This document shows, in pieces, positions 1 to 11,638 of a DNA stretch of 64,000 nucleotides. Within the stretch, counting starts at the first letter, position 1. Each line of letters begins with the position of its first letter. The DNA is taken from NCBI GenBank assembly GCA_025174535.1, contig JALBUN010000005.1:372001-436000 (forward strand), given 5' to 3'. This DNA comes from Cantharellus purpuraceus (Eukaryota; Basidiomycota; Agaricomycetes; Cantharellales; Hydnaceae). The position numbers and the translations under genes were made by a program. The notes beneath the pieces were generated by a model, which worked only from the letters and a program-made list of their open reading frames with translations, had not been told where the DNA came from and ran no database searches.

Positions 1-360
1 TCAGACACAGTCAACACAAACACGTGAGAAAAAATTCTCTAGTCTGTTTCATATCTAGCTAGGCCTGTTTTATACAGGATATGTGTCCTGAAAACATGTG
101 ATAAAAGTTCTGAATCATTTTAATCATGGGAAAAAAACTTGTGATAAAAACAAAATGGGGGTGGAGCCAATAGGGGAAAAAATAATGAAATAAAATATAA
201 AAGAAATATAGGAGAATAATCTGATGGGTGTGGAGCTTACAGGGGCTTCTCCTCTTCCATCCTAACCATTTCCCCTTGCTTTCCTACCTCCCCCTTAACC
301 TCCTGAGCCTCCTATGTACTCCTGTTCCCCCTCTCTCCTAACCCCTTTCTCTCATAATCA
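1..360 (-). repeat. LTR-P fragment (purine-rich LTR family), enters from left edge
   Basis: On the minus strand this stretch reads as a purine-rich block (around 240-355) followed by a TATA-like motif near position 75 and an AT-rich tail. It resembles 29.69-30.47 kb in inverse orientation, including a shared core around AGGAGGCTCAGGAGGTT. Its inner end at 360 abuts ACATA, which fits the interrupted protease sequence seen intact in element A2 (ACGTA there). The other end is outside the window, so full length and target duplication cannot be confirmed. Confidence 0.6.
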
Positions 361-444
361 ACATATTCCACATCAATGAACATCAGTATAGCTCCACTGT
401 CAAGGAGCACATCCACCGTCAGAGGGTGTCCAGTGTCTACAGAG

Positions 445-1049
445 TGTTACATCCTGTAACACCAAGTCTGAACTCCGGATCTCCATCTCCTTCATCTCCA
501 TCTCCTTCATCTCCATCCCCATCAACTCCACCTCCATCAACCCCAAACTCCATTATTATTCTCCCTATAAGTAGTTTCTTCTTATGGGTTACAACAAACC
601 TCCTTCTTTTATATTGTTTAGTTTTAGTTTGGACTTGGGTCCAAACTCGGAACTCCTTTCTGTGTTGTACTCCATATCTGTTTTGAGTTTCAGCATTCAA
701 TCCCCCGCATGCTTATATGGGCTACTCTCTGTCTATTACAGTAGTTCATATATTGACTAAGATTTGCCCCATCAACTTCTTGGTTGCTAGCTTCTTGACA
801 AGTAGCTTCTTGACAAGTTGAACTCTGGATCCCTGATCCAACTCTGTACTCCAAACTCTGAAATACTGGACTGACGATCCAAGGGGGTGCAACACATAAG
901 TTGAAGCCAAGTCCACTCAATCCAACTCAATAGTTATTGTCCCCACTCTGTCTCTGGTTGAACTGGAACAGTAAAGTCCCCTCCCTTTCACCACTAGCAG
1001 CTGAACTCCAGTTATTCCCTTTGACCCCCAAGTTTTCCAGCCCTTAACA
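445..1049 (+). repeat. Solo LTR of family D with 5-bp target duplication CAGAG
   Basis: The repeat begins TGTTACATCC and ends CCTTAACA, the canonical TG...CA termini. It is flanked by CAGAG at 440-444 and 1050-1054. Removing it restores the protease sequence seen uninterrupted at 11.73-11.75 kb. It carries about two copies of a 15-bp CT-rich unit near 481-520, a TATA box near 713 and the AGTAGTTCATATAT segment near 740. Confidence 0.93.
713..754 (+). promoter_or_regulatory. Predicted LTR-D promoter (TATA box) and transcript start
   Basis: TTATATGG at 713-720 lies about 27 bp before AGTAGTTCATATA. That segment recurs in every LTR-D copy and is complementary to the sequence just downstream of the 5' LTR in full elements. 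In Tf1-like elements the mRNA 5' end primes reverse transcription, so the start of R is placed here. No transcript evidence is available. Confidence 0.55.
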
Positions 1050-2087
1050 CAGAGTGGATTTTCAGAGGGATTCTTGTATATCAATGGATGTCTGCAGATT
1101 GAACATAGATGCAAGGAGGGTCATTGTGTTCAGTTAGGAGTTGAGTAGGAGTTTCAGGCATGGCTGTTTTGGTTTCAGTCTGATCATGGGAGGGATATGA
1201 GTGTAGCATATCGCTTGTGAGCCCTATTGTACATGATTCAAGAACTGAAAACCAGTTTGTCAAGCAGGGCATGCTGTTCACTGCTGACTGGCCTGAAAAC
1301 CCTGCTTTTCCTCTTGCTCTGGACCCTGGCTGTTTCTTCTGTTCCACTTCTTTGACATCTAGCACAGCTGCTACTGATTCAGAGATCATACTAGCGATGG
1401 CTGCTTGAGTCAGATCAGCCTGGATATGTTCCCTACATGGTTCAGTGCATGCTGGGGAGATATGGCCATGCTTGCTACAGTTATAGCACATCTGAGTTTC
1501 AATATGATGACAACTGGAGTCAATGTCCATGGGTACAGCACCACTAGATGATGCAGGCATAATGGGTGCATTGATGATGGGAGTGTTGTGAACTTGGGAT
1601 GAAATAGAGTGAGAGGAAGTGTGGGGAGCCTGTGCCTGTCTCACTTCTATGAGGTGATGGTGGTTGCAGTCAATTTGACAGGCTGCTTCCTTCCAGGCCT
1701 TGAGATCTGATGGGAGTAATGGCTGTGCATGGATTTTATCAAGAATCATTGCAGGAAGTCCTCGAGCATAGGCATCTTCAAGTGCCACATCATTAAACCC
1801 TGTTCTTCCTGCCAGTATCTCAAACTGTGCCATGTATTCATCTGCTGACATGCCAGTGGCCATCCTGAGATCATGTAACTTTGTCCTTGCCATTCAAGAG
1901 CAGGGTCTCCAAAGGCATTCTTGACCTGTTTAACAAATTCTTCAAGAGTGGAGAATGATGAAGTCCCATCAATGACCACTTGGGTCTCATTGTAGGCCCA
2001 TACTTCAGCAGAACCTCCTGTCATGAAAGAGAGGGCATACAGGATCTTGGTCCACTCATCTAGGAAAGATGCAGGCTGGATGGCAAT

Positions 2088-2462
2088 TGTGAGGGTGATG
2101 CTGATGACAAGGCCACAACAACAAGATACTCAATAGATGAGAGCCGATAAGAGATAATGCCAGCTGATACAGTGGATATCCTCAGTCTATACAGCTGTTT
2201 CTGATAAATACATGGGACTTACCTGGTACAGCGGATATTCTCAGAGATCAAGCTGAGGGGATCACACTGCACCAAGGCGAGTCTTTATACTAAATGATGG
2301 AGATGGATAGGAGAACCAAGATAGGGGAATAATAGGGAGGAAGGATAGGGGAAGTGATAGGGGCAATGAAATAGGGGAGATGCACCCTGACAGGCTGTGC
2401 TGATAGGGGGGATGTCAAGAGAAAATACTAAAAATAGAATATGACTAATTTGAACCCTGACA
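2088..2462 (-). repeat. Solo LTR of family A nested in A1 gag, target duplication GCAAT
   Basis: Plus-strand termini are TGTGAGGG and CCCTGACA, flanked by GCAAT at 2083-2087 and 2463-2467. The uninterrupted sequence in A2 (around 12,765-12,775) has a single GCAAT. A family A LTR has therefore landed inside the gag of a family A element, followed by LTR-LTR recombination. At 375 bp it is slightly longer than the 342-bp element LTRs. Confidence 0.92.
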
Positions 2463-2855
2463 GCAATGGCAAGTCTGATAGCATGAATGAACCCCTCTGT
2501 CTCTGCATGGTCTCCACTAAATGTCTCTGGTTCAGCTGCCTTTATGGGATGAGTGGAAGATGATGAAGGAGGAGGTGTAGGAATAGAAATGGTTTGTGCT
2601 GCAGCCACAGCAGCAGCTGTGGCAGCCTCAGCTAGGTTGTTCTGGACATTGGCAAACTGGCCTTGGAGGTGCTGGTTCTGGAGTTGCAGCTGTTGGAGCT
2701 GCTGTGCTTGGCTGTTGAGCAAGGCTTGCAAGAAGGCACCACTTTCACCCAGAGTGTTCCAATAGGCCTCAGGAAGTTGATCAGTCATGATTGGCATAGA
2801 GGGTAATAGGGAAGGTGTTTGTAAAGTGTGGGGTCATCTTATAAGCTTGATCTTC

Positions 2856-3197
2856 TGTGAGGGCTACGCTGAATGATGAGGCCACAACAACAAGATACTC
2901 AATAGATGAGAGCCAATAAGAGATAATGCCAGCTGGTACAGCAGATATCCTCAGTCTATACATGTAACACTGATAAATATATGGGACTCACCTGGTACAG
3001 TGGATATCCTCAGAGATAAAGCTGAGGGCACAATGCTGCACCAGGTGACATCTTTATACTAAATGATGCAAGGAATAGAGGAACCAAGATAGAGGAACAA
3101 TAGGGGAAAGATAGGGGAATGCACCCCGACAGGCTGTGCTGATAGGGGTGTCAAGAAAGGTATTGAAAATAGAAAATGAGTCATATGAACCCTGACA
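2856..3197 (-). repeat. 5' LTR of element A1
   Basis: This 342-bp repeat has the same length and termini as the A2 5' LTR at 13,163-13,504. It lies directly upstream (minus strand) of the A1 gag start. The primer-binding segment AGCTTGATCT follows on the plus strand at 2844-2853, and the LTR counterpart reads AGATAAAGCT, one base off the 10-nt complement. Confidence 0.88.
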
Positions 3198-3261
3198 CCC
3201 TTCCTATACATCATCCAAAACTCTGGTTACTCCTTTGAACCCTGTGTCCCAGCCCTTAACA
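3198..3261 (+). repeat. Fragment of LTR-D 3' end
   Basis: The last part matches the LTR-D terminal sequence (CTCCTTTGAACCC...CAGCCCTTAACA). It is only about 50 bp and abuts the reverse transcriptase remnant. No target duplication is visible. Confidence 0.55.
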
Positions 3262-4107
3262 AGATGTCAGAGTACCTCTCAGCCATGTGTCTGGTGTTCA
3301 TCTTTGCTATCTGAGTATACCAAGATGTCATCCAAATAAACAAGGATGGTAACATCAAGGAGGTCAGTGAAGGTATCATTCATGAACTGCTGGGAGATGG
3401 CCAGAGCATTGGTTAGTCTGAAGGGCATGACACACCATTTGAAAGATCCATATGGAGTGCAGAAGGTCATTTTCTATTTGTTGCCTTCATGGATATGGTC
3501 CAAATGATAAGCATGTTGGAGATCAATTTTGAAATAGATCTTAGCTTTGCATGGACTCTCAAGTAGGTCCACAGTATGGGGTAGTGGGTACTGGCCTTTC
3601 TTGGTTATTTTGTTGAGTCTGTGAAAATCAACACATAGACAGAGTGATCCATCTTTCTTGCAGACAAATAGGACTGGAGCCCTGTGGGGAGATAAGGATG
3701 GGCAGATGAGGCCTGTGATCAAATTCTCATCTATGAATGTTCAGAGGATAAGTAGTTCTTTTTGGGATAATGAGTAGATAGGGCCAAGCAGAGGGACAGA
3801 GTTGTTGTCCAACTTGAGGTCATACAGTTGGTGTTCTGCTAGAGAGTTGGCTTTGGACTTGCTGAACATGTTGGCAAACTCATGATGCTCCTTAGGAACC
3901 ATAGATAGGTCTGGCAGAGTAGATTGAGTGGAGCATGTGGCAAGAAGGATCAGATCTGATAGGTGAACCTGGAACATTTGAGATCCATCCAGTTTGCTTA
4001 GTCAGGCAAAGACCATAGCATCCACCATTGATATAGAATGTGATATGACCAAATGCCCAGTCAATCAATGAATTGTAGCAGGTGAGCCAATTGTGTCCAA
4101 GGACCAC
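3262..4107 (-). pseudogene. pol remnant (protease C-terminus and reverse transcriptase), Ty3/gypsy
   Basis: Reading leftward on the minus strand, the protease tail [11 protein letters not shown] lies near 4060-4107. Next come the linker to RT (3741-3977) and RT blocks with VDFHRLNKIT, LTNA and the catalytic YLDD motif at about 3300-3340. The sequence resembles D1 and family E rather than A. It is split over several frames and lacks RNase H and integrase. It lies about 0.6 kb upstream of BET2, and 4108-4692 between them has no gene I can support. Confidence 0.82.
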
Positions 4108-4692
4108 AGAGTGTTATTAATGAAAATGATTGCCTTGCTGGAAAGTCATGAGGAGTAGAAGTCAAATAGAGGAAGGAGGGACAATGGGAATTGGATGTAT
4201 GCATAGTCAAATTGAAGATAGGCATGTGATTTATTCCACCATTCCACATTCTTTGTCCACCAGTCCACCTTGCACTATTCATGTGTCACTGCCTGTGCCA
4301 CACTCACTCATTGTCATATCCACATTATATGTCCAGTCATATAGATCATTCTTCACCTTGCTGATTCTCACCCCCGCACTCAATAGGTAGTTCCCTTGTT
4401 TCTTCTCTGACGTGCCTCGCCAATTCTCACCTCCGTACTCGATAGTCAGTATAGACCTCGAGTTGCTTAAATTTTTCACACCCACCCTTACCGCATCCCC
4501 ATGCTTCATTCATCCTGGTTCCAACTTCATGTATTTTTGCTTCCACCGGCTTGAGCACGGCCCGGGCTCCTGTCCGGCCGAGCAAAAGAGTGGCGGCGAC
4601 AACGTCAATAGACTGTTTCGCCCACATCACGCAGGAGCGAGAGAGACGTGCAGCAACGTGACTCTTACGTCACGTCACCTGCCCAACTGAAC

Positions 4693-6043
4693 ATGGCGAC
4701 TGCGAAACTGCTAACCAACTTGCATGTCAAATACATCCGGTCCCTGGGCGAGGTTTGCTTTCCTCTTTGGTCATAGTGCGTTTGGTGACCAGATGGGTAG
4801 AAGCAGGATCTGACGTATCATCTTACTGCGCACTTGCGCCTGAACGCTGTATACTGGGGACTGACAGCACTATGCGTTATGAAGCACAAGGATACTTTGA
4901 GCCAGGACCGTATGATTGACTATGTTCTAAGCTGTTGGGATGACGAAGCAGGTATGTACAACTCATATAGTGCCAACATCGATTCACGGAGGATGCAGGT
5001 GCATTCGGTGCGCACCCAGAACACGATGCACACATACTCTCCACGCTCAGTGCAATACAAATCCTCACAATTCATCATGCGCTTGATCGAATTGACATCC
5101 CACGCGTCGTGAATTGTGTGTGCTATTTCAGCCCCCACTATGCCGCTATTGAACATGAAGCAGTCATATCATCCTTGCAAACCCCTTCAGGCGTATTTGC
5201 AGGTGACCAATTCGGGGAAACTGACACGCGGTTCACGTACTGTGCAATTAATGCGTTGTCTCTACTTGATCGCAAGTTCATCACTCCTGGCACCGCACCG
5301 TTCGACATTGACAACGCTATTGCACATATACGACAGTGTCGGAATTTTGATGGCGGGTTCGGGAGTAGTATCGGTGCAGAGAGCCATGCTGGGCAAGGTA
5401 CGACCTCCGCAGCAGCAACCTTGGCATCAGCATTAAGGTGGTTCAATAGTGTTTGCCTGTGTTGCTGCATTGGCTATACTAGATAGGATGGATGAAGTGG
5501 ATGAGGAAGCTCTGGCTTGGTGGCTTTCAGAACGACAACTTCCCAACGGAGGTTTGAATGGTCGACCGGAAAAACTAGAAGACGTGAACACTACTTTTGG
5601 TATACGTCGCTCTCTTAACCATCTCCTGATACAGGTCTGCTATTCGTTCTGGGTCCTTTCGTCTCTTTCGATCATGAAGAAGTTGCATTGGATCAACAGT
5701 GATGCTTTGATATCTTTTATCCTATCCGCACAGGTTCTCAACTTATCTTTCATCTCTTGCGTGCGGCTCATTACTGGCCATTGAAAGGATCCCGAAGGCG
5801 GTGGTATTTCAGATCGTCCAGGCGACGTAGCTGACGTTTTTCATACGCTCTTTGGCGTTGCAGGTAGTTCGTTCGTACAGTCTCAAAATATGTTTAGTTG
5901 ATCGAAGGTCTAATTATATAGGACTTTCTCTCCTTGGGTATCCTGGGCTAGACGACATTGACCCCGTTTACTGCATGCCTGTGGATGTAATCGAAAAGAA
6001 GGGACTATTGAAAGACTGGGCGGCGCTGCCGAGAAGAGCATGA
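4693..6043 (+). CDS. BET2: Rab geranylgeranyltransferase (type II) beta subunit
   Basis: This is the catalytic beta subunit of Rab GGTase, which attaches geranylgeranyl groups to the C-terminal cysteines of Rab GTPases presented by the escort protein. Eight exons: 4693-4752, 4807-4951, 4999-5115, 5161-5397, 5450-5583, 5635-5733, 5788-5863, 5922-6043. All introns are GT-AG, 45-58 bp. The lengths sum to 990 nt, 329 aa plus stop, the usual size. The repeats of the alpha-alpha barrel are visible: [51 protein letters not shown] and GGISDRPGD. Zinc ligands of the family fit Asp231 and Cys233 (EDVCYS) and His283 (VFHTLFG). The start is the first ATG of exon 1 (MATAKLL). It appears intact although transposon remnants lie on both sides. 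Confidence 0.95.
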
Positions 6044-6648
6044 TAGCCCTATGCGACCTTGATCTCACTCCCAGGGGTATTGTGGGGTCTGATGTGAGCT
6101 GCCCTGGTACCGTTGAAGTATTGAAATAATCTCCCCCGAGACGTACGTATTTTACCATTACCGTTGCGATGACAGAAATTCGGACAAAGACCCAGAACCA
6201 GTAACGAAGTTTGAGTTAAGCGACCGACGTGCGCAGTACGCGCGGACCAGCGGGTACTTACATATATACTAAGCAGCATTGTAGTTGGTTTCTTAAGTGT
6301 TCAGAGGGGTTAATGTGCCTGTAAGGCCTAAATGCTGACATGAATGCTATAGTCATACTCTGTCTCTTATTTAATAAGCTGTCTGCCTGTAAAGAGTTTT
6401 ACTTCACACTGCTACACAGAACTCAACCAGGTATATGTTGGATTATCAAAGCCAATGAAGATGGAATGTTGGAACCACAAAACACAATGACCATAAACAT
6501 ACACATACAAGGGTCATGCATATGACTCCTTTTTCAGTGAGCTGGCAAGATATAAGTCTTGTATTGATATATCAGACAGTTCAGTTGTTTGCTCCCTGCA
6601 CAACTGAAGTTTTACATCTAAAAGCCTTTCTTTCACATCCCATAACCA
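6044..6648. other. Intergenic DNA with a small family C LTR-like fragment
   Basis: 6044-6300 is CpG-containing flank of BET2 with no feature recognised. Around 6400-6440 the sequence resembles the family C LTR (TTCACACTG...CAGAACTCAACCA), suggesting an eroded fragment. No gene is seen. Confidence 0.5.
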
Positions 6649-7383
6649 TGTTACATCCTGTAACACCAAGTCAACTCTGGACCTCCATCTCCTTCATCTC
6701 CATCTCCTTCATCTCCATCTCCTTCATCTCCATCTCCTTCATCTCCATCTCCTTCATCTCCATCTCCTTCATCTCCATCTCCTTCATCTCCATCTCCTTC
6801 ATCTCCATCTCCTTCATCTCCATCTCCTTCATCTCCATCCCTGTCAACTCCACCTCTGTCAACTCCACCTCCATCCCCATCAACTCCATTATTGTTCTCC
6901 CTATAAGTAGTTTCTTCTTATGGGTTACAACAAACCTCCTTCTTTTATATTGTTTAGTTTTAGTTTGGACTTGGGTCCAAACTTGGAACTCCTTTCTGTG
7001 TTGTACTCCATATCTGTCCTATTGTCTTATTGTTTTAGTTTCAGCACCCAATTCTCCACATACTTATATGGCCTACTCTCTGTCTATTACAGTAGTTCAT
7101 ATATCAACCAAATTTGCCCCATCAACTTGGTTGCTAGCTTCTTGACAAGTTGAACTCCAGATCCCTGATCCAACTCTGTACTCTGAACTCTGAAATATTG
7201 GACTGACAATCTGAGGGAGTGCAACACACAAGTTGAAGCCAAGTCCACTCAATCTGACTCAATAGTATTGCTCCCACTCTGTCTCTGGTTGAACTGGAAC
7301 AGTAAAGTCCCATCTCACTCTTTACTAGCAGCTGAACTCTGGCCTTTTTCCATTGAACCCTGAGTTGTCCCAGACACTTAACA
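6649..7383 (+). repeat. LTR of family D with expanded 15-bp minisatellite
   Basis: It starts TGTTACATCC and ends CACTTAACA at 7383. At 735 bp it is longer than the 589-605 bp solo copies, mostly because of a minisatellite at 6685-6834. A TATA-like motif lies near 7065 and the R-start segment AGTAGTTCATATAT at 7091-7104. It continues into a primer-binding segment, so it is a 5' LTR and not a solo LTR, but the element body is gone. Confidence 0.88.
6685..6834 (+). repeat. 15-bp minisatellite, 10 units, inside LTR-D
   Basis: Ten consecutive near-perfect copies of CCATCTCCTTCATCT. The other LTR-D copies have about one to two units (near 481-520, 33,590-33,620 and, inverted, 27,430-27,460). The all-pyrimidine-rich strand sits in U3, upstream of the TATA box. 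Confidence 0.95.
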
Positions 7384-7404
7384 GTATATATGAACTACTA
7401 CCCT
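7384..7404 (+). promoter_or_regulatory. Primer-binding segment of a truncated family D element (self-priming type)
   Basis: Directly after the LTR end, 7386-7399 reads ATATATGAACTACT, the exact reverse complement of 7091-7104 in the same LTR. The two-base offset from the LTR end equals that in D1. The element is cut off at 7405 by the family A LTR. Confidence 0.75.
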
Positions 7405-7493
7405 TGTGAGGGCTACGCTGAATGACGAGGCCACAACAACAAGATACTCAATAAGTGAGAGCCAATAAGAGATGAGTCATATGAACCCTGACA
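7405..7493 (-). repeat. Internally deleted 3' LTR of A2
   Basis: Both ends are present (TGTGAGGG and CCCTGACA), but about 253 bp of the 342-bp LTR is missing between AAGAGAT and GAGTCATATG. On the minus strand the purine-rich GAGAGGGGGGTGA lies immediately before the LTR, as expected of the polypurine tract. Confidence 0.85.
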
Positions 7494-8150
7494 TCACCCC
7501 CCTCTCAATGTATGTCATTTCAATATGCACCATCGTCCTATCCATCTCAGCAGAGACATACCGCAAAGCACTCTACAAGGTGCTCCCTCACTTTCTGCCA
7601 GAGTTGAGTCCATGAAAAGTCTTGACACTGGTTATTCTCTTGCCTGAGATAAAGTGGGATGGTAAACTCGGATTCATCTGCCTTAAAGACTGCTCCTAGC
7701 ACCATCTCTCCTGCCCTATAGGTGATCCTGCCAGTGAGCCCTTGGAACATGTATGGTATATTGGCGCCATTAATGAATATGGGGTCCCTGATGTAGTATG
7801 TTTGGTGCCTTGAGGATGTGCCTTCACACCAAAGGCAGAATCAAGGTGGTGGGGGTGGAGATGGGAGGTTGTAATCCTCTATGGCATGTGCAGTATCCCT
7901 TGAATCAATGGTCCAGTTGGATGATGGGGAGGAGGGAATTGGGTGTAGGAGGATAGTGTCAGGCTGGTAGGGCATGGTGAGAATATGGATAGTGAATGAC
8001 AGTGGGTTTACTGAGGAAGAGAGGAAGCGGTTGACTTGATTTATATGTGGTTGGCGAGGCATCGATATGGATAGGGTTGGTGAGTGCTAAGCTTAACTGT
8101 GCCTATTCTGTGACTTTGAACCATGTCCATTACCACGTGCTGGGGTCCTC
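7494..8150 (-). other. 3' region of A2 between chromodomain and LTR
   Basis: It holds the polypurine tract at its left edge. Two short minus-strand open stretches (7547-7750 and 7841-8062) match nothing I recognise. One ends in a proline run. They may be the remains of a 3' extension of pol or of an extra ORF. No function assigned. Confidence 0.4.
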
Positions 8151-8151
8151 C

Positions 8152-9903
8152 CTACTGTCCAATCAAAGAGGACTCATTTGGGAGGTTCTGTAAAGTTTTT
8201 GAGGGGTTGGAAAGGAAGAGTTGCATAGGTGGCAGCTGAAATATGCCTTGGAGCTTCAGGATTCTCCCTGTGGAAGTCTGCGATACACTTTCTAGCTCTG
8301 CTGGCATCCTTGGCTGGTATCCAAAGGTCATCAGCAGCTCCATAGCCCTTCCAATGCACCAAGTACTCCAGTTTTCCTCAGAAAACCCTGCTATCAAGGA
8401 TTTTCTCAACTTCATATTCCTCCATCTTGAATGATAGGAGGTGGTGGGGGAGATGAATGGTTCAGGGATAGGGTCCTCTTCATAGGGGTGCAGGAGAATG
8501 ACAGCAAATACTGGATGAGTGCGACTAAAGAGTGGAGGAAGTTGCAGACCATAGGCATTCCAAGAGACCACCTTGTTAATTGTGTAAGGCCCTAGCCACT
8601 TGTGATCTAGCTTCTTGGTTGGACAGGTCATTGCAATATTTTGTGCATTGAGCCAGACCTTGTCACCAACCTTATACACTGGTGCTGCTTGATGATGGGC
8701 ATCATAGAATTGTGCCATGTCATCTGCCTTTTCCAGGGCTGAACAAGCCTCACTTGTGGCCATCTCCATGCATTCAGTGAATTCCTCCAGTGCTTCAAGC
8801 CATGTCTCTCAGACTGGCTCTAACCCTAGCCTTGGGTGTTGACCTGTGTCGAGCATAAAGGGGGTTGATTGTGTGGAAGAGTGGATACAGTTGTTGTATA
8901 TAAATTCAGCAAAAGCAACCCACTTGACCCAGTCATCTTGGCACAGATTGACAAAGAGCCTCAGATACTGTTCAATCTCTTGGTTGACCCATTCCATCTG
9001 ACCATCAGATTGTGGGTGATATGCTGTGGATGCTGCAACCTTGATTCCCAAGAGCTTATTGAACTCATGCATAAATTGGGAGACGAATTGGGTGCCACGG
9101 TCACTGATGACTTCTTCAGGGAGGCCATGGTGTTTCCACACATAGTCATGGAAGAGTTGTGCAATCCCTATGGAATTAATGTCAGAGGTGGTAGGGATCA
9201 CATGTACTCATTTGGAGAGTCAGTCCACAACAACAAGAAGTGCATCATAGCCATGGCTAGTGGGTAACTCCGCAATTAAGTCAATGGATATCACTTGTCA
9301 TCTTTGGTCTAGAACATGATTAGGCAGGAGTTTACCCATAGGAGCAGCTGGGAAGGTTTTGGTCTGATTGCAAAGATCACACCCCTTTATGTACCTTGCA
9401 ATATATCATCCAATTCCAGGCCACCAGTAGCTGCGTGATACAAGCTCTGTTGTCCTCCAGAAACCAGGGTGACCTGTGATGTGAGTATCATGGTGTGCCC
9501 TTACAATATCATGGTGCAGTTTTGAGTCAAGGGGAACATACACCTTGCCATGATAGAGAACAAGCCCATTCTCCTTGGTCTATTCCTGTTCTCATAGGTT
9601 TCCAGAAGAACTGAGTTCCTTGAGAGCTTTCACAACCTTTTTGTCTCTGTTGTTGCAGTTCTGCACACGATCCAGAAATATGTCCCCTTCTCCTGTGACC
9701 ATTTGCACTCCTGGTCCTGAATAGGTGGATGTTGCATTAATGTGAAACAGCTCAGGGCCAGGGAGAATCTGATTTTGATTATCTTCCTCCCCCCATTTAT
9801 GATCTACACATTGTGAGAGGGCATCAGGTTTAGCTGAATGGCATCCAGGACAATGGATCAGTTCAAAATCAAAGCAAGAGAGGTAGAGTGACCAGTGAGC
9901 TTG
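8152..9903 (-). pseudogene. Integrase with GPY/F module and chromodomain of A2
   Basis: Minus strand, in order. The zinc-binding end (GCDLCNQTK) lies near 9360-9390. The catalytic core at about 8809-9290 has an Asp near VISDRGTQF and a Glu near the degraded GQMEWVNQEIEQYL. The GPY/F module is WLGPYTI near 8590, and the chromodomain, with HWKGYGAADDLW, is near 8330-8360. The chromodomain is in a different frame from GPY/F, so there is a frameshift near 8430. In the core, two TGA codons replace expected arginines (VVD-stop-LSK-stop-VHVIP, about 9200-9225). Integrase inserts the cDNA, and chromodomains of this type guide insertion to marked chromatin. Confidence 0.85.
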
Positions 9904-11478
9904 TCAGTGATTAAGGTTCTGAGCTGTACAGAAATATGTGAGGTTTTGATGGTCATTGAGGATCTCAATCTTGTGTTTGGTTCCTTCCAGGATCTGGTGC
10001 CATTCCTCTAATCCACATATGACATAGATCAATTCCTTATCATGGATGGCATAGTTGCACTCTGCATCTGAAAGACTCTTGGATATGAATCCTATGGGTC
10101 TCCATTTCCCATCATTGCAGAGCTGAGATAGAATGGCACTTGTTGCATATGCTGAAGCATCTGTCTCAAGTCGGAATTGCTTGGTTTGATCAGGGAGGAC
10201 AAGGATTGGAGTTGATGTGACAAGTCGCTTGAGTTTCTCAAAGGCTTCTTGTTCTGGGCCATTGGACATCCAGGACCATTGTGAGTTTGCCTTTGTTAAT
10301 AGGTTCAGGGGTTTTGCAATGTGTGAGAAGTCCTCAATGAAACAACGGTAGAAGTTGATGAAGCCCAGGAAGGATTTGACTTCAGTGACATTGTGGGGTG
10401 TAGGCCAGTCTCGAACTCCAGCTACCTTGACTGGGTCCATAGCAACCTGCCCCTGTGAGAGAATAAGTCCAAGATGATCTACCTTCTGTTGCGTGAAGAG
10501 GCATTTCTCTGGTTTGAGGTACAAGTAGTTGGCCTGAAGGATTTCAAGTACAGATTGCACAATCCTGTGGTGTTGTTCTAGGGATTCAGTGAAGGTGAGA
10601 ATGTCATCCATGAACACCACCATAATGCCATCATCAATGAGGTCCTTGAAAATGTCATTCATCATAGTCTGGAAAGTCGCTGGGCTGTTTGTGAGACCAA
10701 AGAACATGACTAGGGGTTCATATAAGCCACAGTTGGTCTGAAAGGCTGCCTTCCACTCATCACCCTCTTTAATGTGTACATTGTTATATCCCCATTGGAT
10801 GTCAAGCTTGGTGAAGTACTTGGCATTGGCGGCAGCAATTTTGTTCATGATATTGGGTACCAGGGGTAGAGGATGGGCATTCTTAATTGTGATGTCATTC
10901 AGTTTGCGGTAGTCCTGCACAAACCAAAGGTTGCCATCCTTCTTCTTCACAAAGAAAACAGGGGATGCCATTGGTGACTTGGAAGGGCATACACAGTGAT
11001 TCCACAGGTTCTCTTCAAGGAAGGCATCTAACTCCTTCTGCTTGTTTGGGGACATTGGATAGATCTTCATGCTGAAAGGTTGGGCTCCTGGAGTGAGTTC
11101 AATAGCATGGTCCCATGGTTTCTGAGGTGGAAGCTGATCAAACAACTCCTTTGAGAAAACATCCTTAAATCCCCAATATGCCTTTGGGACGATATCTTCA
11201 AGGAGTTTGACAGGAGCAGATTCTGTGGCCTTCTGTGCGAGCTGTTGTGAGACTGTTGAGCCTGCACAGATCTTCTCCAAGTCTTCTTCCACAAAGATGA
11301 CAAAGATTTGGTCTCCCTCCTCAAGTCGAGGTTGCCTGTGTGGGTTCTTGCCATTCAACAGAGTGGTTCCTGTTAAGGGCTCTCTGTTTTCTGATACTTC
11401 TCCACATGAATCAGGGCAACAAGTCATCTTTATCTCTCCTGTGTGCCAGTTCACCTCTGGATTGTGTTTTATGACCAA
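9904..11478 (-). pseudogene. Reverse transcriptase and RNase H of A2
   Basis: A 524-codon open stretch, the longest surviving frame in the retroelements. RT blocks appear in order: SPVFFVKKKDG, VQDYRKLND, LDIQWGYNNV, GLTNSPATF and the catalytic VFMDD near 10,600-10,625. The RNase H domain follows (LETDASAYA, HDKEL, ILNDHQNL). The stretch ends just after FCTAQNLNH. The open frame covers the second half of a gypsy pol and is fused upstream to the protease region by broken frames. Some RT activity could be encoded, but the element as a whole is broken. Confidence 0.9.
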
Positions 11479-11638
11479 TGATGATACTTAGGCTTCCCAA
11501 GCTTGTAACAGAGAATGTGGCATGTTCCATATGGGACCCATATGTGCAGATGAGGTCAACTTCTTCCTTGATTGAACTGGCTTCATTGGGGGTCTCATCA
11601 ATGTTATAAACAGGTATGGCACATTGCAGGGGACATGT

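Larger units (their letters stand above)
361..2797 (-). pseudogene. gag and protease remnant of Ty3/gypsy element A1
   Basis: Minus-strand Gag starts at 2797. A Gln-rich N-terminal segment (QAQQLQQLQLQNQ) and an Ala-rich stretch are followed by the Gag core, then a CCHC zinc knuckle (CYNCSKHGHISPAC) near 1450-1490. The aspartic protease active-site region lies at about 361-440. The frame is interrupted by two solo LTRs (2088-2462 and 445-1049) and by the LTR-P at the left edge. Element A2 at 11.6-13.1 kb is the uninterrupted counterpart and shows what is missing. Gag packages the RNA and the protease matures the polyprotein, but this copy cannot make either. Confidence 0.85.

Noticed and set aside
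426..700. Overlapping plus and minus open stretches in the solo LTR-D
   Set aside because: They arise from the CT-rich minisatellite, which is stop-free in several frames; identical artefacts occur in all LTR-D copies.
6516..7145. 209-codon open stretch with repeated ISFIS units
   Set aside because: Produced by the 15-bp tandem repeat inside an LTR; no homologous frame in the other LTR-D copies.
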